Positions 1-9,071 of a stretch of DNA of 64,000 nucleotides are shown piece by piece. The position numbers and the translations under genes are program-made. Position 1 is the first letter of the stretch. Every line of letters begins with the position of its first letter. Under the pieces are notes generated by a model, which had not been told where the DNA came from, ran no database searches, and worked only from the letters and a program-made list of their open reading frames with translations. The stretch comes from Rhizobium sp. Root1203 (GTDB taxonomy: Bacteria; Pseudomonadota; Alphaproteobacteria; Rhizobiales; Rhizobiaceae). The stretch spans positions 609,632-673,631 of the forward strand of contig NZ_LMCW01000001.1 of assembly GCF_001424945.1 (NCBI RefSeq). The letters are read 5' to 3'.

Positions 1-1806
1 GGTCGGCATGGCGAACATGATCTGCCGCTCGGGATCGACGGCGACGCTGCCCCAGTTGAAGGTGCCGAAGTTGCCGGGATAGATGATAGAGCCGCCGAGC
101 GACGGCGGGGTATAGCGGCCCTCGTATTTGTAGCGATGGAACTGGATGCGGCAGGCGAGCTGGTCGAACAGCGACACGCCCCACATGTCCTTTTCCTGCA
201 GCGGCGGCGGGGAGAAGGTCAGGTCGGAGATCGGCTGGGTCGGCGACGTATGATCCTCGGGGATTGCACCGCCGGGGGCGGGGATTTCCTTGAAGGGAAT
301 GATTGCCTGGCCGGTGCGGCGGTCGAGCACGTAGACGTCGCCCTGCTTGGTGGCGCCGACGAGTGCGGGAACGACCGTGCCGTCTGCCTTCTTCATGTCG
401 AACAGCACCGGCTGGGCCGGGACGTCCATGTCCCAGAGGTCGTGATGCACGAACTGCTGCACCCATTTCAGCTGCCCGGTGTTGATGTCGAGCGCGACGA
501 TCGACGACGAGAACGTCTCGACATTTTCGCTGCGGCCCATCCCGAGTTGGTCGGGCACCTGGTTGCCGAGCGGCACGTAGACCATGCCGAGCCCGTCATC
601 GACGCTGAGGACGGACCAGCTGTTCGGCGAGTTCGTCGTATAGGTCTGGCCCTCGGGGAGCGGTGTGGTGATATCGGGATTGCCCGAATCCCAGTTCCAG
701 ATCAGCTCGCCCGTATTGATGTCGAAGGCGCGGATCACGCCGGACTGTTCCTGCGTCGAGTAGTTGTCGTTGACGGCGCCGCCGACGATCAGCTTGCCGG
801 CCACCGCGACCGGCGGCGAGGTCGAATAGTAGTAGCCGGCCGGATTGTATTTCATGCCCTTTTCGAGCTGCAGCACGCCCTGGTCGGCAAAGCTCGTGCA
901 GACCTTCCCGTCCAGAGCGTCGAGAGCGATCAGGCGGGCATCCGATGTGGGGAGGTAGATGCGGTCGACGCAAGGCGCCCCGCCCGCCGCCGCCGTGTCG
1001 TGGTAATAGGTCACGCCTCGGCAGGTCTGGTGCTGCCGATCCGGATTCATGCCGGAGTTGGCATCGTATTTCCATTTTTCCTTGCCGCTCGTGGCGTCGA
1101 GCGCAATCGCCCAGTTGTGCGGCGTGCAGAGGTAGAGCGTATCGCCGATCTTCAGCGGGGTGACCTGGTAGGTGGTCTCGCCGACGTCGTCAGGCCTCTT
1201 CACATCGCCGGTCTGGTAGCGCCATGCCTCCTTCAGGTCCTTGACGTTGCTGACGTTGATCTGTTCGAGCGGCGAATAGCGCTGGCCGAAGGGCGTACGG
1301 CCGTATTGATGCCATTCGCCGTCGGTCACCGTTCCCCCGAACGTGGGCGTGCCGGTGATTTCGGTCGGCAGGCTGCCGGTCTGGTCGTGCTGGGTGGTTG
1401 TCATGGAGTAGCCGGCGACCGCGATCGCGATCAGGACCGGGATGGCAAGCGGCCACGGGTTTGCACCGTAGGCGGTGCCGGTCGGGCTCCGGAAGCCGAG
1501 AGGCCGGCGGATCCAGGGTGTCAGCATCCACAGGCCGAGGAGAATGATCAGCCCGCCGCGTGGCCCGAGTTGCCACCAGTCGAACTCGACCTCCCAGATC
1601 GCCCAGCCAAGCGCGGCGACAACCAGCACGGCGTAGACCCATAGGGCCGAGGCTTTTCGCAATAGCAGCAGGACGGCCGTCAGCAGGAACATCGCGCCCG
1701 CGAACAGATAGAAGAAGCTGCCGCCGAGCATCACGAGCCAAAGCCCGCCGCCGCATAGCGCCAATCCGATGAGCATGAAAACGACCGAGGTAATGACAAC
1801 AGCCAT
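1..1806 (-). CDS. gcd: Membrane-bound PQQ-dependent glucose/quinate-type dehydrogenase (3' end cut by window)
   Basis: This gene oxidises an aldose (glucose to gluconolactone) or a related polyol on the periplasmic side and passes electrons to ubiquinone. The 602 visible residues start at ATG 1806 with about five hydrophobic membrane segments (residues 1-130). A PQQ beta-propeller domain follows, with repeated tryptophan-docking blades such as ALDATSGKEKWKYD and AFDINTGELIWNWD. The C-terminal portion, roughly 180 residues in this family, lies beyond base 1. No PQQ biosynthesis gene is in the window, so the cofactor must be supplied from elsewhere. Quinate or shikimate specificity cannot be excluded because the members share this architecture. 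Confidence 0.93.
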   Translation of the reverse strand, partial: MAVVITSVVFMLIGLALCGGGLWLVMLGGSFFYLFAGAMFLLTAVLLLLRKASALWVYAVLVVAALGWAIWEVEFDWWQLGPRGGLIILLGLWMLTPWIRRPLGFRSPTGTAYGANPWPLAIPVLIAIAVAGYSMTTTQHDQTGSLPTEITGTPTFGGTVTDGEWHQYGRTPFGQRYSPLEQINVSNVKDLKEAWRYQTGDVKRPDDVGETTYQVTPLKIGDTLYLCTPHNWAIALDATSGKEKWKYDANSGMNPDRQHQTCRGVTYYHDTAAAGGAPCVDRIYLPTSDARLIALDALDGKVCTSFADQGVLQLEKGMKYNPAGYYYSTSPPVAVAGKLIVGGAVNDNYSTQEQSGVIRAFDINTGELIWNWDSGNPDITTPLPEGQTYTTNSPNSWSVLSVDDGLGMVYVPLGNQVPDQLGMGRSENVETFSSSIVALDINTGQLKWVQQFVHHDLWDMDVPAQPVLFDMKKADGTVVPALVGATKQGDVYVLDRRTGQAIIPFKEIPAPGGAIPEDHTSPTQPISDLTFSPPPLQEKDMWGVSLFDQLACRIQFHRYKYEGRYTPPSLGGSIIYPGNFGTFNWGSVAVDPERQIMFAMPT

Positions 1807-2233
1807 TATGGATTTCTCCCGCTGAAAACTGCACTCGGACACCTGATCGCGTGCAGGCTCCCGAGGACTCGGGAAGGAATTGTGAAAGCTCGCGAAACAC
1901 GGCAAACAGTTGCTGTCGCCAGCATTCTCAACCACATAGAGCAGGTTTCCTGCCTTTCAACCGCCACATTTGCCGCAGGGCGGGACGGCCCTAGTCGGTG
2001 TCCGCGTGGTTTGTAGCAGGCCGGCCTGCCCGCGCGATCGCGCTGCTCCGCCGCAAGTCCGGAGAAGACCCCCCACGCGAACTCCCTCATCCTGTGCTCG
2101 TCACAGGGATCCAGCAGCGCCATGTCCATGACGCGTGAGACCACGCCGTCTCGGCAGATTTCCCCGCCGCGCAGACGCGCATCGACTGGATTCCTGTGAC
2201 GAGCACAGGATGAGGGAACTTGGATTTGGCGCC
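1807..2233. other. Intergenic region between gcd and selO
   Basis: No convincing gene was seen in these 427 bases. They hold the gcd leader next to 1807 and a palindromic repeat at 2082-2219 close to the selO stop. Short open frames on either strand here follow the repeat and show no recognisable domain. Confidence 0.6.
2082..2219. repeat. Inverted-repeat intergenic element, copy 1 (RIME/REP-like)
   Basis: Arms at about 2083-2117 and 2183-2218 are near-perfect inverted copies around the core CCTGTGCTCGTCACAGG, with a 65-base spacer. A related element occurs at 6622-6754. The form is like the mosaic palindromic intergenic elements described in rhizobia. The family name is inferred; the repeat itself is seen directly. 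Confidence 0.75.
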
Positions 2234-3739
2234 TCAGGTGCCGCAGAATGTCTGCAGCACGCGCTCTTCGGGCTTCGGTGGTTCCATGTAGGCGGCAAAG
2301 GCCGGCTGTTCTTCGTAGGGTCTGGAAAGAACGGTCAGCAGGGCTTCGAAGAGCGAGAAATCGGCATCCTCGACCGCCGCCGCGATGACCTGTTCGATCC
2401 GGTGGTTGCGCGGGATGAAAGCCGGATTGACGGCCAGCATGGCGGCGGCGCGTTCTGCCGCGGACGGCATCTCGAGCGACAGCCGTTCGCGCCAGCGCAC
2501 AAGCCATTCGCTCGCCGCAGCCGGCTCCCGGAAAGTACCCAGAAAAGCCGGTTCGGCGCTGCCGTCGGCAGCAAGGTGGGAGAGGCGTCGGAAGGTCAGT
2601 GTGAAGTCGGCCTGCTGCGCCTGCATCAGCGCCAGCAGCGACTGGACGAGATCGAGATCGCCGTCCTCGACGGACGACAGCCCGATTTTCTCCCGCATGC
2701 CGCGCAGCCAGTGGATCTGGAAGCGCTCGCCGTAATCCTTGAGCACCGTATTGGCAGCCTCGAGCGCTGTCTCGGCATCGTCGCCCAACAGCGGCAGCAG
2801 TGTTTCGCCGAGCCGCGCGAGGTTCCATTGCCCGATGCCCGGCTGGTTGGCGTAGGCATAGCGGCCGCGCTGGTCTATCGAGGAAAAGACCGTCGCCGGA
2901 TCGTATGTGTCCATGAAGGCGCAGGGGCCGAAATCGATCGTCTCGCCCGATATCGTCATGTTGTCGGTGTTCATGACGCCATGGATGAAGCCGACGTGCA
3001 GCCATCTGGCGATCAGCGCCGCCTGCCTGTCGCAGACCGCCTCGAACAGGCCGAGATAGGGGTTCGCCGCCTCTTTCAGGTCAGGATAGTGCCGGTCGAT
3101 GACATAGTCCGCGAGCGCCTTGACACCGTCGGCATCGTCGCGCGCGGCAAAGAACTGGAATGTGCCGACGCGGATATGGCTTGCGGCAACGCGCGTGAAC
3201 ACGGCACCGGGCAGCACGTCCTCGCGATAGACAGGCTGGCCCGTGGAAACGGCGGCCAGCGCCCGTGTCGCCGGCACGCCGAGCGCATGCATGGCCTCGC
3301 TGACGATATACTCCCGAAGAACCGGCCCGAGCGCCGCGCGACCGTCGCCATTGCGGGAAAACGGCGTCTGTCCGGCGCCCTTGAGCTGGATGTCGCGGCG
3401 CTGGCCGTCTCGGTCGATCACCTCGCCGAGCAGGATCGCCCGTCCGTCGCCGAGCTGCGGCACGAAGCCGCCGAACTGATGCCCCGCATAGGCCATCGCC
3501 AGCGGATCGGCACCTTCCGGAACGAGGTTGCCGGAAAAGATCGCTGCGCCGTCGCGTTTCAGCGCTTCGATATCGAGGCCGAGCTCGGCGGCAAGCGGCT
3601 CGTTCAGCTTGATCAGCCACGGCTCGGACGCCTGCGACGGTGTTTGCCGTGCAAAAAAGTGCTGCGGCAGCCGCGCATAGCTGTTGTCGAAGGCAAAATG
3701 CGCAGAGGTGCGCGCGGTATCCTGCAGGGCTTGGGTCAT
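2234..3739 (-). CDS. selO: Protein adenylyltransferase SelO (YdiU/UPF0061 family)
   Basis: SelO is a pseudokinase-fold enzyme that transfers AMP from ATP to protein hydroxyl side chains and is linked to redox stress. The 501-residue protein has the usual family length. It shows the conserved block GGFVPQLGDGRAILLGE (about residues 87-103), KGAGQTPFSRNGDGRAALGP after it, and the metal-binding region around IDFGPCAFMDTYDP. The expected C-terminal tail CGT is present, where the penultimate-region cysteine is typical. ATG 3739 was chosen because family members begin just upstream of the FDNSYARLP motif. The frame is open further upstream, but the added residues have no family likeness. Confidence 0.95.
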   Translation of the reverse strand: MTQALQDTARTSAHFAFDNSYARLPQHFFARQTPSQASEPWLIKLNEPLAAELGLDIEALKRDGAAIFSGNLVPEGADPLAMAYAGHQFGGFVPQLGDGRAILLGEVIDRDGQRRDIQLKGAGQTPFSRNGDGRAALGPVLREYIVSEAMHALGVPATRALAAVSTGQPVYREDVLPGAVFTRVAASHIRVGTFQFFAARDDADGVKALADYVIDRHYPDLKEAANPYLGLFEAVCDRQAALIARWLHVGFIHGVMNTDNMTISGETIDFGPCAFMDTYDPATVFSSIDQRGRYAYANQPGIGQWNLARLGETLLPLLGDDAETALEAANTVLKDYGERFQIHWLRGMREKIGLSSVEDGDLDLVQSLLALMQAQQADFTLTFRRLSHLAADGSAEPAFLGTFREPAAASEWLVRWRERLSLEMPSAAERAAAMLAVNPAFIPRNHRIEQVIAAAVEDADFSLFEALLTVLSRPYEEQPAFAAYMEPPKPEERVLQTFCGT

Positions 3740-3787
3740 GGTCCATAGGTAGTGCCCGGTGCCGATTGCTGCAAGCGGGCCGGCGTG

Positions 3788-3804
3788 GTAGGATTTTATC
3801 CTAC
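3788..3804. promoter_or_regulatory. Candidate ParD operator palindrome
   Basis: GTAGGAT-TTT-ATCCTAC is a perfect inverted repeat with 7-base arms and a 3-base spacer, 29 bases upstream of the parD start. Ribbon-helix-helix antitoxins usually bind such palindromes to repress their own operon. The binding itself is inferred. Confidence 0.6.
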
Positions 3805-3833
3805 TCCCATTGTTGCGAAAGCGAGGACGTCCG

Positions 3834-4091
3834 ATGGAAAAGCTGAGCATCACCCTGCCGACCGAAATGGTCAATGTGATCAAGGCCGAAGTCGAGGCCG
3901 GCACCTTTGCATCGACCAGCGAAGTGCTGCGCGAAGCCATGCGCGTCTGGATGCGCCGCGAGGAGGAACACAAGGAGCGCATCGCCGCGATCCGTGCCCG
4001 TGTGCAGGCCTCGCTCGACGATCCGCGACCGAGCTTGACGGGTGAGGAAATTGACGAGTGGCTTGAGTCCTTGCGCAGCGAGCAGCAGTAG
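3834..4091 (+). CDS. parD: Type II antitoxin, ParD/CopG ribbon-helix-helix family
   Basis: This 85-residue protein is the antitoxin of a ParDE-type module. The N-terminal ribbon-helix-helix is visible in MEKLSITLPTEMVNVIKAEV, and the STSEVLREAMRVW helix is typical of ParD. The C-terminal half is charged and would wrap the toxin. The gene ends two bases before the parE start, the normal antitoxin-first order. It should bind the palindrome at 3788-3804. Here the toxin gene is interrupted, so the antitoxin is probably an orphan. It may still act as a regulator or neutralise related ParE toxins. Confidence 0.9.
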   Translation: MEKLSITLPTEMVNVIKAEVEAGTFASTSEVLREAMRVWMRREEEHKERIAAIRARVQASLDDPRPSLTGEEIDEWLESLRSEQQ

Positions 4092-4093
4092 CC

Positions 4094-4408
4094 ATGAAGC
4101 GCTATCGCGTTCTCTTACGTGAGACCGCCAAAGCCGATCTTCGGTCTATATTTGACTATGTGCGCGACAGAAGCGGAAGTCGTGAAACCGCCTTCCGCTA
4201 AACCAGGCGGGTGCGCCGACGCTGCGAGAAAATCGGCGAGGCTCCCCTAGGAGGAGCACCTAGACCGGAATTCGGGATGAACATCCGGATGATTGCATTC
4301 GAGCGGAGCGTCGTCGTTCTCTATGTCGTGGTGGAGGGACGCGTCGAAATCACCAACCTCATCGCCGGCGGGCGCGACTACGAAACATTGTTGCTCCACA
4401 GCGACTGA
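4094..4408 (+). pseudogene. parE: ParE toxin gene interrupted by an in-frame stop codon
   Basis: From ATG 4094 the frame reads MKRYRVLLRETAKADLRSIF, a clear RelE/ParE-type toxin start, but codon 36 (4199-4201) is TAA. Without any frame change, the rest of the toxin follows (RRCEKIGEAPLGG, NIRMIAFERSVVVLYVV, RVEITNLIAGGRDYE) to TGA at 4408. Full length would be about 104 residues. A TAT or TAC codon changed to TAA explains the break, since family members usually have an aromatic residue after AFR. Reinitiation at GTG 4211 would give only a 65-residue C-terminal piece, which is unlikely to be toxic. Confidence 0.88.
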
Positions 4409-4568
4409 CCACCCATACTCTCAGCTCACACCAGACCTGCCATAAAAGCATAACGCCGCCACATTTGCGGGCGTATACAAAGGCGTAATCCCCCTTTGGC
4501 ATCACGCCATACCATAATCGCGGCCATGGCTTCCGCGCCGGCCGCGCCATTGCGAGTGATCCCTGACG

Positions 4569-6011
4569 ATGTCGGATCAGATCTATCAGGCAGGTGCCGT
4601 CGAGCGCCGCCAGCCCAATTTCCGCGTGATTGCGATGATCGTTGCGAGCGCCATGTTCATGGAGCAGCTCGACGCGACGGTGCTTGCGACGGCACTCCCC
4701 ACCATGGCGCGCGATTTCGGGGTCAGCGCGCCCTCGATGAGCATCGCGCTCACCTCCTACCTGCTCAGCCTTGCGATCTTCATTCCGGCGAGCGGCCTGA
4801 TTGCCGATCGTTTCGGGTCCCGCACCGTCTTCCGCTCGGCGATCGCCGTCTTCATCGCCGGCTCGGTCTTCTGCGCCCTGTCTCCCAATCTCTTCTGTCT
4901 GGTGCTGGCCCGACTGCTGCAGGGGCTGGGTGGCGCGATGATGCTGCCGGTCGGCCGTCTCGTTCTGCTGCGCAGTGTCGACCGCAAGGACATGGTCAAC
5001 GCCATGTCGTGGCTGCTGGTGCCGGCGCTGATCGGCCCCATCATGGGTCCGCCGGTCGGCGGGCTGATCGTCACCTATCTCGACTGGCGATGGATCTTCT
5101 ACATCAACGTGCCGATCGGCATCATCGGCTTTACGCTGGTTTCGATCTTCATCGGGGATTTCAAGGGAAAGGCGAGGGTTCCCTTCGATGCGATCGGCTT
5201 CGTTCTGTCCGGTATTGCGCTTGGCTCGCTTCTCTTCGGCTTCGAAACGTCGAGCCGCCCGGGAGAGGGCGCCTTCTCGCTCTTCCTCATTGCTGTCGGC
5301 CTGCTCTTCGGCCTCGCCTACCTGCGCCACGCGCGGCGCCACCCGTCGCCGATCATGGACTTCTCGCTGATGAAGGTGCCAAGCTTCGGCACGTCGGTCA
5401 TCGCCGGCTCCCTGACCCGCATCACGCAGGGTGCGCAGCCGTTTTTGCTGCCGTTGTACTTCCAGCTCGGCTTCGGGCTGTCGGCGGCCAAGGCAGGCCA
5501 GCTGGTCACCGCGGCTGCGATCGGCTCCATGGCAATGAAGGCCTTTGCCCCGCGCGTGCTGCGCCGCTTCGGCTTCCGCAATGCCCTGATTGCCAACGGC
5601 GTGATCGCCACATTCGGCTATGCGCTCTGCGCCGCCTTCCGTCCCGACTGGCCGCTGACGCTGATCTTCGCGATCCTGGTCATGTGCGGCTTCTTCATGT
5701 CGTTCCAGTTCACGGCCTACAACACGGTTGCGTATGACGAGATCGACCGCGACCGCATGAGTTCGGCGACCAGCTTCTACACGACGTTCCAGCAGCTGAT
5801 GCTGTCCCTCGGCATCTGCGTCGGTGCGCTTGCGCTGCATGCTTCGATGTCGTTCAACGACAGCGAAACGCCGCAACTCCATGATTTTTCGGACGCCTTC
5901 CTCTTCGTCACTGCGATCTCCATCACCGCGACCTTCTGGAACCTGCGCTTCTCGCGCAACGCCGGCTCCGACATCAGCGGTCATGCGGCCGCTGCGCACG
6001 ACGGGCACTGA
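4569..6011 (+). CDS. MFS drug exporter, DHA2 (EmrB/QacA-like) family
   Basis: A 480-residue inner-membrane, proton-driven exporter with about 14 hydrophobic segments, the DHA2 layout. Recognisable family motifs are LDATVLATALPTMARDFG in the first transmembrane segment, the motif A-like loop GLIADRFGSRTVFRSA after helix 2, and the GPPVGGLI motif C region. No membrane-fusion partner (EmrA/HlyD) lies next to it, so it may work alone. The substrate cannot be read from sequence. The upstream 160 bases hold no other gene; the gene is convergent with the DUF1697 gene 25 bases downstream. Confidence 0.9.
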   Translation: MSDQIYQAGAVERRQPNFRVIAMIVASAMFMEQLDATVLATALPTMARDFGVSAPSMSIALTSYLLSLAIFIPASGLIADRFGSRTVFRSAIAVFIAGSVFCALSPNLFCLVLARLLQGLGGAMMLPVGRLVLLRSVDRKDMVNAMSWLLVPALIGPIMGPPVGGLIVTYLDWRWIFYINVPIGIIGFTLVSIFIGDFKGKARVPFDAIGFVLSGIALGSLLFGFETSSRPGEGAFSLFLIAVGLLFGLAYLRHARRHPSPIMDFSLMKVPSFGTSVIAGSLTRITQGAQPFLLPLYFQLGFGLSAAKAGQLVTAAAIGSMAMKAFAPRVLRRFGFRNALIANGVIATFGYALCAAFRPDWPLTLIFAILVMCGFFMSFQFTAYNTVAYDEIDRDRMSSATSFYTTFQQLMLSLGICVGALALHASMSFNDSETPQLHDFSDAFLFVTAISITATFWNLRFSRNAGSDISGHAAAAHDGH

Positions 6012-6035
6012 GGCATTGGTTTTCTTTCGGGAATT

Positions 6036-6572
6036 CTAATTGGCGTCTTCCATAGCGGCCGCCATCTCGGCGAGCTTGCGGACCGTGTTCAGGTTGCGGG
6101 CCGTTCCGGGTTTCAGCGCCGGCAGCTTGAGCTTCGATTGGCCGGAGCCGATCGGGAAATGCACGTAGATCTCCCGCCCGGCGACGACGGCTTCCTCGCC
6201 GTCCGGTGCGACCAGTTTGTCCAGTGCGTCCGCGGGCGCTTCCGCAGGCAGAAAACTGACGAGCAGGTAATTCGGCTTGGCATCCGGGAAAGGCGCATTC
6301 GCCACGATCGCGTCCAGTTCCCTGCGGCTGCGCAGCACCACGCCCGGCTTCTTGCCGAGCGCCTTGCCCAGGGCTTCCTCCAGCCGGCGTTCGACGTCGG
6401 CTTCCGCGTCGTCGGAGCGAAACAGCACGTTGCCGCTCTGGATGTAGGTCTTGACGTCGGCGAAGCCGAGCGCCTCGCAGATCGATTTCAGCTCAGCCAT
6501 CGCAAGCTTGCCGGTTCCCCCGACATTGATGGCGCGCAGCAGGGCGATGTAGACGGGCATTCTCGGCTCCAT
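6036..6572 (-). CDS. DUF1697 family protein
   Basis: A soluble 178-residue protein of the DUF1697 family, whose function is unknown. Family hallmarks are YIALLRAINVGGTGKLAMAE near the start, TYIQSGNVLF at about residue 42 and a C-terminal TARNLNTVRKLAEM block. ATG 6572 is used; an ATG four codons inside (6560) is equally compatible with the family and would start directly at MPVYIALL. The gene stands alone between an exporter and the repeat element at 6622-6754. Confidence 0.9.
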   Translation of the reverse strand: MEPRMPVYIALLRAINVGGTGKLAMAELKSICEALGFADVKTYIQSGNVLFRSDDAEADVERRLEEALGKALGKKPGVVLRSRRELDAIVANAPFPDAKPNYLLVSFLPAEAPADALDKLVAPDGEEAVVAGREIYVHFPIGSGQSKLKLPALKPGTARNLNTVRKLAEMAAAMEDAN

Positions 6573-6621
6573 GAATTTCTGAACATTGTGTGCGGATCAG
6601 TCGGTCAGGCACAAAGCCTTC

Positions 6622-6754
6622 CTTCCCTCATTCCTGTCCTTGTGACAGGAATCCAGCCACGGCGCGTCTGCGCCGTGCATGACTTCTGTAAAAGCCTTTT
6701 CGCCCAATGACTTGGGGCGCGCTGGATTCCTGTGACAAGCACAGGAATGAGGGT
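6622..6754. repeat. Inverted-repeat intergenic element, copy 2 (RIME/REP-like)
   Basis: Arms at 6624-6658 and 6718-6753 share the core of copy 1 at 2082-2219 (CCTCATTCCTGT then CAGGAATCCAGC). An inner GGCGCGTCTGCGCC hairpin lies in the spacer. It sits downstream of ptrB and upstream of the DUF1697 gene, an intergenic place typical for such palindromes. Confidence 0.75.
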
Positions 6755-6815
6755 GTGAAGGTCGATTTATGCGCCCTCGGCACCGGATGCGATAAGCGTT
6801 CTTCCGAACCCCGCC

Positions 6816-8924
6816 TTATGCCTTCCCGGCAACCTTGATCGCGAAGGCATATTCGAAGGCGATCTCTTCCAGCCGCTGGAAGCGGCCGGATGCGCCGCCA
6901 TGGCCGGCATCCATGTTGGTCTTCAGAAGGATCGGCGCTTCGCCGGTCGTCTTCTCGCGGAGTTTTGCCACCCACTTCGCCGGTTCCCAGTAGGTGACGC
7001 GCGGATCGGTCAGGCCGCCGAGCGCCAGGATCGGCGGGTATGGCTTGTCGCCAACGTTGTCGTAGGGCGAATAGGCCGCGATCTGCTCGTATTCTTCCCT
7101 GCTGTCGATCGGATTGCCCCATTCCGGCCATTCCGGCGGCGTCAGCGGCAGGGTGTCGTCGAGCATGGTGTTCAGCACGTCCACGAAGGGAACGGCGGCG
7201 ATGACACCTGCGAACTTCTCCGGCGCCATGTTGGTGATGGCGCCCATCAGCATGCCGCCGGCCGATCCGCCCTCGGCGATGATGTTCTTGTAGGAGGTGA
7301 ACTTCTCCTGATTCAGATAGTCAGCCGCGGCGATGAAATCCTTGAAGGTGTTGGTCTTCTTCTCCATCTTGCCGTCTTCGTACCAGGCAAAGCCCTTGTC
7401 CTTGCCGCCGCGGATATGGGCGATGGCATAGACGAAGCCGCGGTCGACGAGCGACAGGCAATTGGTGTTGAAACCGGCCGGAATGGTGACGCCATAGGCG
7501 CCGTAGCCGTAGAGCAGGCAGGGCGCCGAACCGTCGAGCGGGGTATCCTTCCGATAGAGCAGGGTGACAGGCACCTCGACGCCGTCCCAGCCGGGCGCAA
7601 ACACGCGGCGGGTGACGTAGTCGTCGGAATTGTGGCCCGAGGGCACTTCCTGCGTCTTCAGCAGCGTGCGCTCGCGCGTCACCATGTTGTAGTCGTAGAG
7701 CTGCGAGGGCGTCGTCATCGAGGAGTAGGAAAAGCGGATGATGTCGCTGTCATATTCGGCGGCACCCTGCAGGCCGAGCGAATAGGCCTCCTCGGCAAAG
7801 GCGATGGCATGTTCCTCGCCGGTCTTGCGATCGCGGATCATGATCTGCGGCAGGCCGTCCTTGCGCTCCAGCCAGATCAGGTGGCGGGCATAGGCCATGT
7901 GGCTGATGACAAGCGTGCCGGGCTTGTGCGGCACCACCTCGCGCCAGTTTTCCTTCCCCGGATTTTCAACCGGTGCTTCCACGATCTTGAAATCCTTGGC
8001 GTCGCCGTCGTTGGTGAGGATGTAGAACACGTCGCCGCCCTCGGTCATCGAGTATTCGATGCCTTCCTCGCGCACCGCGACGAGCTTTGGCTCCGCCGTC
8101 AGGTCCTTGGTCGACAGCAGCCGGTATTCCGACGTCTCGTGGTCGTGGATGTCGATGTAGATGAAGTCGTCGAGCAGCGAACCGCCGACCCCCATGAAGA
8201 AGCCCGCATCCTCTTCCTCGTAGACCAGTCTGTCTTGCGACTGCGGCGTGCCGATCACGTGGTGAAACACCTTCGAGGGGCGATGGTTCTCGTCGAGTGC
8301 CGAATAGAAGAAGCTCTTGCCGTCGGGCGCCCAGGCGCCGCCGCCGCCCGTGTTCTCTATGACGTCGGCCATGTCCTCGCCGGTCGTCAGGTCGCGAACC
8401 TTCAATGTGTAGAATTCTGAACCCTTGTCGTCATAGCCCCAGATGCCGCGATTGTGATCGGTGGAATGATCGACGCCGGCCAGCCGGAAATAGGCCTTGC
8501 CGGCCGCTTCCTTGTCGCCGTCGAGCAGCACGGTGCGGAGCGTCTCGTCCTTGACGTCGCCGTTGCGGGGAATGCGGAAATAGCGCGGCTGTTCGCCGCC
8601 GGTCACGAAGAAGGTGCCGTAGGCGTAGTCGCCGTCCTTCATCGGCACCGAGCTGTCGTCTTCCTTGATGCGGCCGCGCATTTCGGCAAACAGCGTCTTC
8701 TGCAGCGGCTTGGTGTCTTCCATTGCCGCATTCATGTAGGCGTTCTCGGCCTCCAGATGCTGGCGGATCTCGGGGTCGAGAATCGACGGATCCTTGAACA
8801 TTGCCTGCCAGTTGTCGGCGCGCAGCCAGGCGTAATCGTCGGTACGGGTCATGCCGTGGCGCGTGTCGGAGAGCGGCTTCTTGGAAGCTGCGGGCGGGGT
8901 CGGCAGATTTTTGAAGACGGACAA
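6816..8924 (-). CDS. ptrB: Oligopeptidase B, S9A serine peptidase
   Basis: A 702-residue cytosolic serine peptidase that cleaves short peptides after Lys or Arg. An N-terminal seven-bladed propeller (about residues 70-420) is followed by an alpha/beta hydrolase domain. The nucleophile motif is GGSAGGMLMG, the catalytic histidine lies in DAGHGGASGR near the C-terminus, and an acidic residue is expected in the LGGLTDPRV region. Family features YGAYG and AHIRGG are present. Length matches the oligopeptidase B family. The C-terminus FEYAFAIKV is also characteristic. The gene is divergent from the DUF930 gene. Confidence 0.93.
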   Translation of the reverse strand: MSVFKNLPTPPAASKKPLSDTRHGMTRTDDYAWLRADNWQAMFKDPSILDPEIRQHLEAENAYMNAAMEDTKPLQKTLFAEMRGRIKEDDSSVPMKDGDYAYGTFFVTGGEQPRYFRIPRNGDVKDETLRTVLLDGDKEAAGKAYFRLAGVDHSTDHNRGIWGYDDKGSEFYTLKVRDLTTGEDMADVIENTGGGGAWAPDGKSFFYSALDENHRPSKVFHHVIGTPQSQDRLVYEEEDAGFFMGVGGSLLDDFIYIDIHDHETSEYRLLSTKDLTAEPKLVAVREEGIEYSMTEGGDVFYILTNDGDAKDFKIVEAPVENPGKENWREVVPHKPGTLVISHMAYARHLIWLERKDGLPQIMIRDRKTGEEHAIAFAEEAYSLGLQGAAEYDSDIIRFSYSSMTTPSQLYDYNMVTRERTLLKTQEVPSGHNSDDYVTRRVFAPGWDGVEVPVTLLYRKDTPLDGSAPCLLYGYGAYGVTIPAGFNTNCLSLVDRGFVYAIAHIRGGKDKGFAWYEDGKMEKKTNTFKDFIAAADYLNQEKFTSYKNIIAEGGSAGGMLMGAITNMAPEKFAGVIAAVPFVDVLNTMLDDTLPLTPPEWPEWGNPIDSREEYEQIAAYSPYDNVGDKPYPPILALGGLTDPRVTYWEPAKWVAKLREKTTGEAPILLKTNMDAGHGGASGRFQRLEEIAFEYAFAIKVAGKA

Positions 8925-9054
8925 GGAATGCTCCGGGTGGGAATTCAGCTGCCCAAGAGATAGAGGGCGAGCGGCGCCGGATCAAGCTCTGGTGGCAGCG
9001 TCGAAGGGACGCCGCTCGAAATAGAAGGATGGCTCACGTTGCCTTGATGTCACC

Positions 9055-9071
9055 ACATTGTTTAACAATGT
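9055..9071. promoter_or_regulatory. Perfect 17-base palindrome between ptrB and the DUF930 gene
   Basis: ACATTGTT-T-AACAATGT has 8-base arms around one central base. It lies about 130 bases upstream of ptrB and 98 bases upstream of the DUF930 start, in a divergent promoter region. The size and symmetry suit a dimeric repressor; the regulator is unknown. Confidence 0.5.

Noticed and set aside
136..1644. Long plus-strand open frame opposite gcd
   Set aside because: It is a high-GC antisense shadow; the minus strand encodes a clear PQQ dehydrogenase and the plus product has no domain.
4359..6008. 549-codon minus-strand frame opposite the DHA2 exporter
   Set aside because: Very rich in Glu, Arg and Gln with no structure, typical of an antisense shadow of a membrane protein gene.
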